From assembly GCA_051866595.1 (NCBI GenBank), contig JBJDXI010000166.1, positions 1 to 32,473 on the forward strand: DNA of 32,473 bases, given 5' to 3'. The notes under the pieces were generated by a model. The model did no database searches. It was not told the origin of the DNA and saw only the letters and a list, made by a program, of their open reading frames with translations. Of this stretch, positions 22,597-30,012 are shown piece by piece; position 1 is the stretch's first letter; every line of letters starts with the position of its first letter. The stretch comes from UBA7702 sp051866595. GTDB taxonomy: Bacteria; Bacillota; Dehalobacteriia; UBA7702. The position numbers and the translations under genes are program-made.

Positions 22597-25190
22597 AACC
22601 AAAGAAAACAATCTTGATTGCGGAAGATAACGATCTCAACCGTGAGATTCTGAAAGAGATTCTTTCCGCCGAATACGATGTGCTGGAGGCGGAAAACGGC
22701 ATGGCGGCGCTGGACTTGCTCCAAGCCCATAAAGACGACATCGCCCTGGTCTTTCTCGATGTGATGATGCCGGTGATGGACGGCTATACGTTTCTGAACA
22801 TCGCGAAAAACGACCCGGAGCTGTCGCTGATTCCCATTATTGTGACGACGCAGAACGACAGCGAATCCGATGAGGTGTCGGCTCTGGCCCACGGCGCCAC
22901 GGATTTTGTGTCCAAGCCTTACCGTCCCCGGGTAATTCTGCACCGGGCGGCCAGTCTGATCAAGCTGAGAGAAACCTCGGCGATGGTCAATCAGTTTCAG
23001 TATGACCGTCTCACCGGCCTTTACAGCAAGGATTTCTTCTATCAGAAAGTCCAGGAACAGCTTGCTCTGGAACCGGAAAAGGAATATACCATCGTCTGCT
23101 CCAATATTGAGAATTTTAAATTTATCAACGATATTTTCGGCGTTCATGAAGGCGACCGTCTTTTAAAAGAGGTGGCCCGGCTTGCCCGCCGTATGGTGGG
23201 AAAAAACGGCTTCTGCGGCCGTTACGGTGCCGACCGTTTCCTCTTTCTTCAAACCCGGGAGCAGGAGGAAAAAGACAGGAATAATTTCGGTGATGTTATG
23301 GAATCGGAGCTTTTACCGTTGTTGCGGAATGTGGTGATGCGCTGGGGCATTTATGAAATCGTTGACCGTTCTATTTCCGTGGAGCGGATGTGCGACCGGG
23401 CCATGCTGGCGGCGGACAGCATCAAAGGACAGTATCACCAGTTTTTCGCCGTCTACGATGATGCCATGCGGGAAGAGCTTATGCGGAAGCAGTCCATTGC
23501 CAGCGTCATGGGAACCGCGTTGAGGGAAGGACAGTTTGACGTCTATTTCCATCCTAAATACAATCTGAAAACCGGGGCCATGGCCGGAGCCGAGGCCCTG
23601 GTACGCTGGATTCATCCGGAATGGGGCATGATTCCCTGCGGAGAGTTTATTCCGCAGTTTGAAAAGAACGGTTTTATCTCCCGTCTGGATGAATATGTAT
23701 GGGAGAAAGTCTGCGCCGAACTGAAGCGCTGGCGGGAGTTGGGGTATCCGGAAATTCCGGTGTCCGTCAACGTTTCCCGGGCGGATATTTACCACATGAA
23801 TCTGGTGGATACGCTGACGAGGCTCACCGTCGCCTACGGCATCCCTCCCGACCGTCTCCATCTGGAAATTACCGAGAGCGCCTATACGGAAAATCCCGGT
23901 CAGATCACCGATACCATGAAGGAACTGCAAGAGCACGGATTCATCATTGAGATGGATGATTTCGGCAGCGGTTTTTCCTCGCTGAATATGTTCAGCCAGA
24001 TGAAAGCGGATATTCTGAAACTGGATATGGCCTTTGTCCGCAATGAAACGGCCAAATCGGCAAACCAGAGTATCCTGAACGATGTGATTCGCATGGCCCA
24101 CCGGATGTGTCTTGACGTTGTTGCCGAAGGCGTGGAACGAAAAGATCAGGTGGAACGTCTCCGTGATCTGGAATGCGATTATGTTCAGGGCTATTTCTTT
24201 GCCAAGCCCATGCCCTCGGCGGAATTTGAGGAACTTTTAAAGAAAGCCGGAACGGTGGTGCCGGCGCTTTCCGGGCGGAGCTGTGAGCTCTCCCCGCGGA
24301 AACTGCTCCTCGCCGATGAGGACGAAGCGTACCGACAGACGGTGCGCGACGCTTTTGCCGGGGAGTATACCGCTCTTGAGGCAACGGACGCGGAAAAAGG
24401 ATCGGAGCTGCTCCTTTCCTCTTCCAAGGGGGAAATCGCCGCGGTGATTCTCAGCGCCACCCTGCCGGAAAACGGCGCGGAACGGCTTTTGAATCTGGTG
24501 CGGCAGAGTCCGGCTTATTGGCGGATCCCCGTTCTCTGCACCATTCCTACCCCCTGTGAGGAGCGGAGCAAAGAGCTGGATTTCGCCATGGGCGCCGATG
24601 ACTTTCTCTGTAAATGTCATCCCGTTGCCGACCTGCGCAAGCGGGTGGAACGGCTCATTGAAATTGAGGATATGCAGGAAAGGGAAATCGTTCTTCAGGA
24701 CGAGGCCAGCCATGATCCGCTGACCGGCTTACTGAACCGCCGCGGCCTTTCGCTGGCCATGGCTTCTATGCGGCTGGCGGATATGCCCATTGCCGTGTGT
24801 ATGTTCGATCTTGATGATCTGAAGGGCATCAATGATACCTTCGGTCATAAAGTCGGCGACCGCGTCATCCGGGCTTTTTCCGATCTGATTCATAAAGAAA
24901 CCAGAAATGACGATATTCTCTGCCGTTACGGCGGCGATGAGTTTATTGTGATATTAAAGCATATCGGCGATCCCGAGGTGATCGCGCGGAAAGGGAATAC
25001 GATCTGCCGTAAATTCCACGAATCCATGGCGGAGGAACCTTTCCCCGTGCACTGCTCCGGAGGGATTGTGATGTGCGACACCGGAGAAATCTCCGATGAG
25101 GAACTGATTGAAAGGGCCGACCAGGCCATGTACCGTGCCAAGCGGGAAGACAAGGGACAATGTTGTTTGTGGGAAGAGGATTTGGCGTAA
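22593..25190 (+). CDS. REC-GGDEF-EAL-REC-GGDEF c-di-GMP turnover protein
   Basis: 865 residues from ATG 22593, which overlaps the stop of the upstream hybrid kinase. REC1 (about 6-125) has D56 in FLDVMMPVMDG. GGDEF1 (about 140-290) is degenerate: the signature reads YGADRF (212-216). EAL (about 310-555) has E334-A-L, SVNVSR, EITES, D455 D456 in DDFGSG, KLDMAFV, AEGVE and QGYFFAKP, so it should hydrolyse c-di-GMP. REC2 (about 569-690) is a pseudo-receiver: the phosphoacceptor position is S621 in LSATLPENG. GGDEF2 (about 700-865) is intact at 780-784 and has an RxxD feedback site (R771, D774) five residues before it. The protein can plausibly both make and break c-di-GMP. Translational coupling with the hybrid kinase suggests that kinase phosphorylates REC1 (inference). 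Confidence 0.93.
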   Translation: MKPKKTILIAEDNDLNREILKEILSAEYDVLEAENGMAALDLLQAHKDDIALVFLDVMMPVMDGYTFLNIAKNDPELSLIPIIVTTQNDSESDEVSALAHGATDFVSKPYRPRVILHRAASLIKLRETSAMVNQFQYDRLTGLYSKDFFYQKVQEQLALEPEKEYTIVCSNIENFKFINDIFGVHEGDRLLKEVARLARRMVGKNGFCGRYGADRFLFLQTREQEEKDRNNFGDVMESELLPLLRNVVMRWGIYEIVDRSISVERMCDRAMLAADSIKGQYHQFFAVYDDAMREELMRKQSIASVMGTALREGQFDVYFHPKYNLKTGAMAGAEALVRWIHPEWGMIPCGEFIPQFEKNGFISRLDEYVWEKVCAELKRWRELGYPEIPVSVNVSRADIYHMNLVDTLTRLTVAYGIPPDRLHLEITESAYTENPGQITDTMKELQEHGFIIEMDDFGSGFSSLNMFSQMKADILKLDMAFVRNETAKSANQSILNDVIRMAHRMCLDVVAEGVERKDQVERLRDLECDYVQGYFFAKPMPSAEFEELLKKAGTVVPALSGRSCELSPRKLLLADEDEAYRQTVRDAFAGEYTALEATDAEKGSELLLSSSKGEIAAVILSATLPENGAERLLNLVRQSPAYWRIPVLCTIPTPCEERSKELDFAMGADDFLCKCHPVADLRKRVERLIEIEDMQEREIVLQDEASHDPLTGLLNRRGLSLAMASMRLADMPIAVCMFDLDDLKGINDTFGHKVGDRVIRAFSDLIHKETRNDDILCRYGGDEFIVILKHIGDPEVIARKGNTICRKFHESMAEEPFPVHCSGGIVMCDTGEISDEELIERADQAMYRAKREDKGQCCLWEEDLA

Positions 25191-25222
25191 ACGCCGGAAA
25201 GTAATTTTAAAAGAGGGAATTT

Positions 25223-27475
25223 AATGATGAAGACGGGCACCGCATCATCAATCTTCTGGGCCGGGACGTGACCGAAGCCCACGAAACCCAGGAACGTAAT
25301 GAAAAGGAATTGAAAGCGGCGGCGGCGAAGAATCAGATTCTTTCGGAACTGACCAAAATGCTCTACAGCTATAACTTGACGCTGAACCTCCGCACAGGGA
25401 AGTACAGCCTCATCGTCGGTACCGGTATGACCAAATTCATGGAGATTTTCAAATCCACCGATGATTACGCCGAAGCCTATAACGAAAAGCTAAAGTACCT
25501 CGATCCGGAAACGAAAGAGCAGTTTACGAGTTTGGCCAGTCTGGAAGCGCTTCACGCCCGCCGAAACGCCAACGGTTTTATCGGCAGTGTGGAATACGGC
25601 GCTCTGACGGATAACGGGAAAGAATGGCATGAGGTCAATGTCTTTATCAGCACCGATGAAGCCGGAGAGCCCATCGCCAATATTCTGGGCCGGGACATCA
25701 CCGACGCCCACCGCCGGCAGGAACAGCGGGAAAATTCCCAGAAAGCCGCGGTTGCCCGGGACCAGCTTCTTTCCGGCGTTACCAAAATGCTTTACAGCTA
25801 TAACCTTTCGGTGAGCCTTGAAACCTGGCGGTACAGCCTGATCACCGGCACCGGGATGCCCGAGGCCGTGGCGCTGATGGAGTCCATGGACGATTATGTT
25901 TTGCTCTATTCCCGCCTGCAAAAGGCCATCGTCCCCGGAGATGTGGAAAAGCTGAACGGACTCATCGGCATTGAGGCGCTGCAAAAAGCCGAAAATACCA
26001 GCGGCTATGTGGGGTCCATTACCTATGAGGCGGTTTACGACGGCAAAAGCCAGTGGCACGAGGCCAACCTGTTTATCGGTATTGACGAAAACGGCCAGCC
26101 CCTTGCCAATATTCTGGGTCGTGATATTACCGAGGCCCAGCTCCGGCAGAAGAAGCACGAAATGGAACTCCAGGTTGCCTCCGCCAAGGACCAGATTCTT
26201 TCCGAAATCACCAAAACCATTTACAGTTACAATATCACACTGAATCTCCACACCGGCAAGTACAGCCTGATTATCGGTACCGGCATGGATGAGGCCGTGG
26301 CTTTCTTCAACTCCACCGATGACTATGAAACGGCGCTGGGCTATGTGAAAGACCGCGTTCTTCCCGAATATCTGGATCGCATCCATGAGCTCCAGTCTCT
26401 GGAATCTCTGCGGAAGAGAGAATACGCCCAGGGGTATATTGGCAATCTGGAATACGCTGTTCACGGCAGCCGCGGTAAAGAGTGGCATGAAGTGAACGTT
26501 TTCTGTTCCACCGGCAGTGACGGCGAACCTTTGGCCAATATTATCGGCCGGGATGTCACCGATATCCACGAGCGGCAGGAACAGCGGGAACGGGAGCTGA
26601 AAGCCGCCGCGGCCAAGGATCAGATCCTTTCCGAGATTACCAAGATGATGTACGGCTACAACCTGACGCTGAACCTGCAGACCGGGTATTACAGCCTGAT
26701 TACCGGTACGGGAATGAAAAAATTTGTGGATATTTTCAATTCCACCAATCATTATCCCACGGCCTATGAGAAAAAAGTATCGTATATTCTGCCCGAATAT
26801 AAAGAGGCCTTTGCCGCCGTGGCCGGTCTCGACGCCCTTCAGGCCCGTCGGGGCGAGCGGGGCTTTGTGGGCAGTCTGGAATATGCCGCCAAAGTGGATC
26901 GCGGCATCGAATGGCACGAGATCAATGTTTTTATCGGTACCAACGAAAACGACGAACCCGTCGCCAATGTGCTGGGCCGGGACATTACGGAAAGTCATAA
27001 CAGCCGTGAACAGCGGGAAAAAGAACTGAAAGCCGCCGCGGCCAAGGACGAACTCCTTTCCGGCGTTACCAAAATGCTCTACAGCTTCAACGCCACCATC
27101 AATCTGAATACATGGAAATACACACTGATTACCGGTACCGGAATGAGTCCGGCGGTTTCGGTGATTGAGTCTTCGGACGATTACGGTCGTACCTTTGACG
27201 AGATGAAAAAGATGCTTCTTCCGGAATACCGTGAGATGCTGACGCGGCACCTCGGCAAAGAGGCGCTTTTGTCCGCCGCGGGGAAAAGCGGCCATATTGA
27301 TACCATCACTACCGCGGCGAAAATCGACGGCAGTATTCACTGGCAGGAGCTGAACCTTTTTATGGGGACCGATGAAAACGGTGAACCCGTCGCTAACCTG
27401 CTGGGCCGGGATATTACGGAGGCCCACGAAAAAGCCGATACCAAAGCCCAGCTTGAAATCGCTCAGGCCGCCAAT
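25223..27475 (+). repeat. 429-bp coding tandem repeat, five full units and the tail of a sixth
   Basis: The same landmark codon (Asn/Asp of AKDQ) falls at 25331, 25760, 26189, 26618 and 27047, each 429 bp apart. The next equivalent position, 27476, lies in AANKAKSRF at the start of the HisKA domain. There are no insertions or deletions between units. Units 1, 3 and 4 are more alike; units 2 and 5 share SGVTKMLYS and a Trp in LETWRYSLI / LNTWKYTLI, suggesting duplication of blocks. The partial unit at 25223-25310 reads NDEDGHRIINLLGRDVTEAH. Confidence 0.93.
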
Positions 27476-28615
27476 AAGGCGAAATCGCGGTTCCTTTCCA
27501 ATATGTCGCACGACATCCGCACGCCGATCAACGGTATTATGGGGATGCTCACCATCGCCAAAACCCATCGGGACGAACCCTCCATTGTCAACGAAGCCCT
27601 GGATAAAATCGAAATCTCCTCCCACCATCTGCTGACGCTGATCAATGATATTCTGGATCTGAATAAGCTGGAAAGCGGCAAGATGGTCTTTGCCCGGGAA
27701 CCGATGGATATTACCAAGCTGTCCAAAGAGGTTTTCGCCATCGTTGAGCCGATGGTCAACGAATCGGGTATTTCGATGGCAATACCTTCCTGTGCATCCT
27801 GTGTTCACACCCGGGTGATGGGCAGTCCGCTGCATATCCGTGAAGTGCTGGTCAATATTTTATCCAACGCGGCAAAATACAACAAACCCAACGGTTCCAT
27901 CTGCTTTGATGTGGAGGAAACCGGCTTTACCGGAGATACCGTAACCTTTCGCTTTACTGTGTCCGATACGGGTATCGGCATGAGCGAGGATTTTCAGAAA
28001 CATATGTTTGAGGCCTTCAATCAGGAGAGCTCTCAGGTCAAATCGAAATATCAGGGGTCCGGGCTGGGTCTTTCCATCGTCAAACGCATCGTCGATGAGA
28101 TGAACGGAACCATAGATGTCCAGAGCGTTCAGGACGAAGGCTCCACTTTTACCGTGACGCTGACCTTCGAGGTGGATCCCGATCCGGTGATGGCGGAAGA
28201 ACTGCCGGAACCGGAATATGCGGCGCCGGATATTTCCGGAACCCGGATTCTCCTTGTGGAAGATAACGAACTGAATATGGAAATCGCCCAGTTTATGCTG
28301 GATGAGGCCGGAGGTGTTGTCACCACCGCCGCCGACGGTCAGCTGGCGGTGGAAGCTTTTTCCGCTTCGGAGCCGGGTACCTTTGACGTGATCCTGATGG
28401 ATGTTCAGATGCCCAATATGGACGGCATGAGCGCCACCCGGATGATCCGCCGCATGAAACGGCCCGACGCCAAAACCGTTCCCATTTTCGCTATGACCGC
28501 CAACGCTTTTGCCGAGGATGTGCAGAACAGCAAGGCGGCGGGGATGAACGAGCATCTGGCGAAGCCTCTCGATATCAAAAAGGTTTTGTCCATGATCGCG
28601 AAGTACAGAAAGTAG
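25268..28615 (+). CDS. Hybrid histidine kinase with five tandem PAS-like repeats, 5'-truncated
   Basis: 1115 residues counted from GTG 25268. Five sensory units of exactly 143 residues (about 22-164, 165-307, 308-450, 451-593, 594-736). Each has A[AV]AKDQ[IL]LS near its start, YSYNLTLNLxTGxYSLIxGTGM, then EWHEVNxFIGTDENGEP, and ends in ANxLGRDITEAH. HisKA follows with H748 in NMSHDIRTP, then the ATPase with GSGLGLSIVKRI, and a receiver with D1045 in LMDVQMPNMDG. No membrane segment is visible, so it is probably cytoplasmic. The homology starts before the GTG, at about 25223, inside the tail of a further unit. A TAA sits at 25208-25210. The good ribosome site and ATGATG at 25211-25229 are in another frame. 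The true 5' part therefore seems lost, and expression is uncertain. Confidence 0.88.
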   Translation: MTEAHETQERNEKELKAAAAKNQILSELTKMLYSYNLTLNLRTGKYSLIVGTGMTKFMEIFKSTDDYAEAYNEKLKYLDPETKEQFTSLASLEALHARRNANGFIGSVEYGALTDNGKEWHEVNVFISTDEAGEPIANILGRDITDAHRRQEQRENSQKAAVARDQLLSGVTKMLYSYNLSVSLETWRYSLITGTGMPEAVALMESMDDYVLLYSRLQKAIVPGDVEKLNGLIGIEALQKAENTSGYVGSITYEAVYDGKSQWHEANLFIGIDENGQPLANILGRDITEAQLRQKKHEMELQVASAKDQILSEITKTIYSYNITLNLHTGKYSLIIGTGMDEAVAFFNSTDDYETALGYVKDRVLPEYLDRIHELQSLESLRKREYAQGYIGNLEYAVHGSRGKEWHEVNVFCSTGSDGEPLANIIGRDVTDIHERQEQRERELKAAAAKDQILSEITKMMYGYNLTLNLQTGYYSLITGTGMKKFVDIFNSTNHYPTAYEKKVSYILPEYKEAFAAVAGLDALQARRGERGFVGSLEYAAKVDRGIEWHEINVFIGTNENDEPVANVLGRDITESHNSREQREKELKAAAAKDELLSGVTKMLYSFNATINLNTWKYTLITGTGMSPAVSVIESSDDYGRTFDEMKKMLLPEYREMLTRHLGKEALLSAAGKSGHIDTITTAAKIDGSIHWQELNLFMGTDENGEPVANLLGRDITEAHEKADTKAQLEIAQAANKAKSRFLSNMSHDIRTPINGIMGMLTIAKTHRDEPSIVNEALDKIEISSHHLLTLINDILDLNKLESGKMVFAREPMDITKLSKEVFAIVEPMVNESGISMAIPSCASCVHTRVMGSPLHIREVLVNILSNAAKYNKPNGSICFDVEETGFTGDTVTFRFTVSDTGIGMSEDFQKHMFEAFNQESSQVKSKYQGSGLGLSIVKRIVDEMNGTIDVQSVQDEGSTFTVTLTFEVDPDPVMAEELPEPEYAAPDISGTRILLVEDNELNMEIAQFMLDEAGGVVTTAADGQLAVEAFSASEPGTFDVILMDVQMPNMDGMSATRMIRRMKRPDAKTVPIFAMTANAFAEDVQNSKAAGMNEHLAKPLDIKKVLSMIAKYRK

Positions 28616-28621
28616 AACGCT

Positions 28622-28652
28622 GTTCTTTCTTTTCCTCCGGTAAAGAAAGAAC
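28622..28652. repeat. Inverted repeat after the repeat-kinase gene
   Basis: GTTCTTTCTTT (28622-28632) pairs perfectly with AAAGAAAGAAC (28642-28652) around a nine-base loop, eight bases after the stop codon. It lacks a following T tract. It may protect the 3' end of the mRNA or act as a weak terminator. Confidence 0.55.
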
Positions 28653-28732
28653 GGAAGAAAAATATACCGAAAATGCTTTTGCGCCGAAAAGAAACAGCAA
28701 AAGCATCCCTTAAAACCGATAACCGACAAAAG

Positions 28733-28766
28733 GCCCCCTGACACAGGTTTCACTGTATCAGGGGGC
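28733..28766. terminator. Terminator between convergent genes
   Basis: GCCCCCTGA-C-ACAG (28733-28746) pairs with CTGT-A-TCAGGGGGC (28753-28766) with one mismatch. Read on the minus strand it is followed by CCTTTTGTC, so it best serves the XRE gene that ends at 28856. It may also stop transcripts of the kinase gene from the left. Confidence 0.75.
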
Positions 28767-28855
28767 AATTGTATGTTCAAAAAAGAATGAAACGATCCGG
28801 CGCTTTTTCGCTGTTCGTGTCATTGGGACCGCCGGGGAAGAAGCGCTTTGAATTT

Positions 28856-29209
28856 TTATGGGGTTGGTGGGTCTCTTTTTAAAGAAAAGCTCTTTATGAG
28901 CAGCTTCAGCATTTCTTCCGCGATGTTTTGTTCCTCTGTGTTCAGGGATTGGATCATTTCCATCAGAGGCGCATGTTTTTCTTCTTTGGTTCTCCCGAAA
29001 AGAAGGTAGTCTGTTGTAACCATAAGGGCGGCGGAAATATTGCAAAGGGTGGATGTTGTCATGCTTTTGCGCCCCATTTCAATGTCGGCAAGAAACTGTG
29101 TTGAAATATCCGCTTTTTCGGCCAGATGTTCCCGGCTTAATTTCTGATATTCCCGGATTTCCCGCACTCGTTTTCCTATGACGCGATTTCGTTCCTGACG
29201 CTCCATCAT
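28856..29209 (-). CDS. XRE/Cro-CI family transcriptional regulator
   Basis: About 117 residues. The N-terminal helix-turn-helix reads IGKRVREIREYQKLSREHLAEKADIS, followed by LADIEMGRKSM and TLCNISAALMVTTDYLLFG, a classic XRE domain. The C-terminal 40 residues (MIQSLNTEEQNIAEEMLKLLIK) are helical and probably allow dimerisation. On the minus strand AGAGGTGAT directly precedes ATG 29209 and ATG 29206, so either is preferred over the earlier ATG at 29224, which has no ribosome site. It is divergent from the DUF1292 gene, with inverted repeats in the shared intergenic region that could be its operators. Its target is unknown. Confidence 0.88.
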   Translation of the reverse strand: MMERQERNRVIGKRVREIREYQKLSREHLAEKADISTQFLADIEMGRKSMTTSTLCNISAALMVTTDYLLFGRTKEEKHAPLMEMIQSLNTEEQNIAEEMLKLLIKSFSLKRDPPTP

Positions 29210-29222
29210 ATCACCTCTGATC

Positions 29223-29236
29223 ATAACTATGGTTAT
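29223..29236. promoter_or_regulatory. Palindromic site beside the XRE gene start
   Basis: ATAACTATGGTTAT, a 14-bp palindrome with one mismatched pair, next to the XRE ribosome site. A related half (CTATAGTTGT) recurs at 29270-29279. Candidate operator for autoregulation. Confidence 0.4.
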
Positions 29237-29255
29237 ATTTTACCTGCAATAATTG

Positions 29256-29285
29256 TTGTAAAAAATAATCTATAGTTGTTTACAA
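29256..29285. promoter_or_regulatory. Inverted repeat overlapping a promoter: candidate XRE operator
   Basis: TTGTAAA (29256-29262) and TTTACAA (29279-29285) form a perfect seven-base inverted repeat with a 16-base centre. The right half is also the -35 box of the plus-strand promoter at 29279-29307, so a bound repressor would block RNA polymerase. Confidence 0.45.
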
Positions 29286-29307
29286 TTGATTACTTTAGTG
29301 ATAAAAT
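29279..29307 (+). promoter_or_regulatory. Promoter of the DUF1292 gene
   Basis: -35 TTTACA (29279-29284), 17 bp spacer, -10 TAAAAT (29302-29307). This would leave a leader of about 150 bases before ATG 29463. Confidence 0.6.
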
Positions 29308-29462
29308 GGTTTATCATAAGTTGTAGTATGGTGAAAATTTCCGGTTTTATATGCACTTTCATGTGATTAACGGAGTTCTGCAGGCAAAAGAAGAGCGAAT
29401 ATGTCCGATTTTTACCAAATGGCTTGAAGTATTCCGCAGGTTTTTTTTGAAAGGGGAAAAGG

Positions 29463-29771
29463 ATGATTGAAGACACTGCAAAAACGACTTTTATAAAAGA
29501 TGAAATAGAATGTGAAATTCTTTTTACAACGGAAAATCCGGAAACAGGGAAAAAATATATGGCCTATACGGATCACAGTACAGATTCCCGCGGTCATATC
29601 CGAATGTATTTGGCTTCTTATACGGAAAGTGAAAACGGATTTGTGCTGAGCCCGATGGAAACAGAAGAATCCCAGGCGGTGATAAATAATGTCCTGGATT
29701 GTATATTGCCGGAGTTGGATGGAGAGGATGTGCGGGATTTTATATTGCCCGAATTGGCTGAATTTGAATAA
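29463..29771 (+). CDS. Small DUF1292-like acidic protein
   Basis: 102 residues, starting at ATG 29463 after a purine-rich AAAGGGGAAAAGG site. The sequence (KDEIECEILFTTENPETGKKYMAYTD, then IRMYLASYTES) matches the pattern of DUF1292 proteins: a charged start, an ECEIL strand, a KxYMAY strand and an acidic tail. The family is widespread in Firmicutes and its function is not established. It lacks membrane segments. The tail contains two near-copies of a short motif: CILPELDGED and FILPELAEFE. It is divergent from the XRE regulator, which may control it. Confidence 0.75.
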   Translation: MIEDTAKTTFIKDEIECEILFTTENPETGKKYMAYTDHSTDSRGHIRMYLASYTESENGFVLSPMETEESQAVINNVLDCILPELDGEDVRDFILPELAEFE

Positions 29772-29837
29772 AGAAATTTCATATCCGCCGTATAAGAAAG
29801 GAGAACCCGGTTTTCTGTTTCCGGCGTCGGTTTTTTT

Positions 29838-29866
29838 AAAGCACTTCGGCGGGAAGTGCTTCTTTA
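29838..29866 (+). terminator. Terminator after the DUF1292 gene
   Basis: AAAGCACTT (29838-29846) pairs with AAGTGCTT (29854-29861) and is followed by CTTTAAA. The flanking TTTAAA/TTTAAA can extend the stem. About 65 bases after the stop codon. Confidence 0.6.
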
Positions 29867-29917
29867 AATGATTATAAATAAAAATACGGGGAATCACTGT
29901 GTCGTTTTGTTAGATTG

Positions 29918-29926
29918 TGATATAAT
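29918..29926 (+). promoter_or_regulatory. Extended -10 promoter of the degV gene
   Basis: TGATATAAT fits the TGnTATAAT extended -10 consensus exactly. The -35 region (around 29898) is poor, as is usual for extended -10 promoters. It lies 87 bp before ATG 30013. Confidence 0.65.
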
Positions 29927-30012
29927 AAAGAGAGCAATAAAACATTTTATACGGCGCCGGCTGGATTCCCTTTGGAATGTTCCAGGCCGTTTCCGTCGAA
30001 AGGAGGCCGCGG

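Noticed and set aside
21142..22611. 489-codon minus-strand frame opposite the Cache hybrid kinase, and a similar one at 13129-14598
   Set aside because: Both lie wholly inside well-supported plus-strand genes with clear family motifs, and their translations look like nothing known.
25223..27475. Periodic repeats considered as CRISPR or non-coding satellite
   Set aside because: The period is 429 bp and strictly coding, with protein-level conservation and no spacer structure.
25490..27835. Very long open frame (781 codons) on the minus strand opposite the repeat kinase
   Set aside because: It mirrors the coding repeats in a fixed antisense phase, has low-complexity His/Gly/Phe-rich translation, and no ribosome site or known motifs. 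It is a by-product of codon use on the plus strand.
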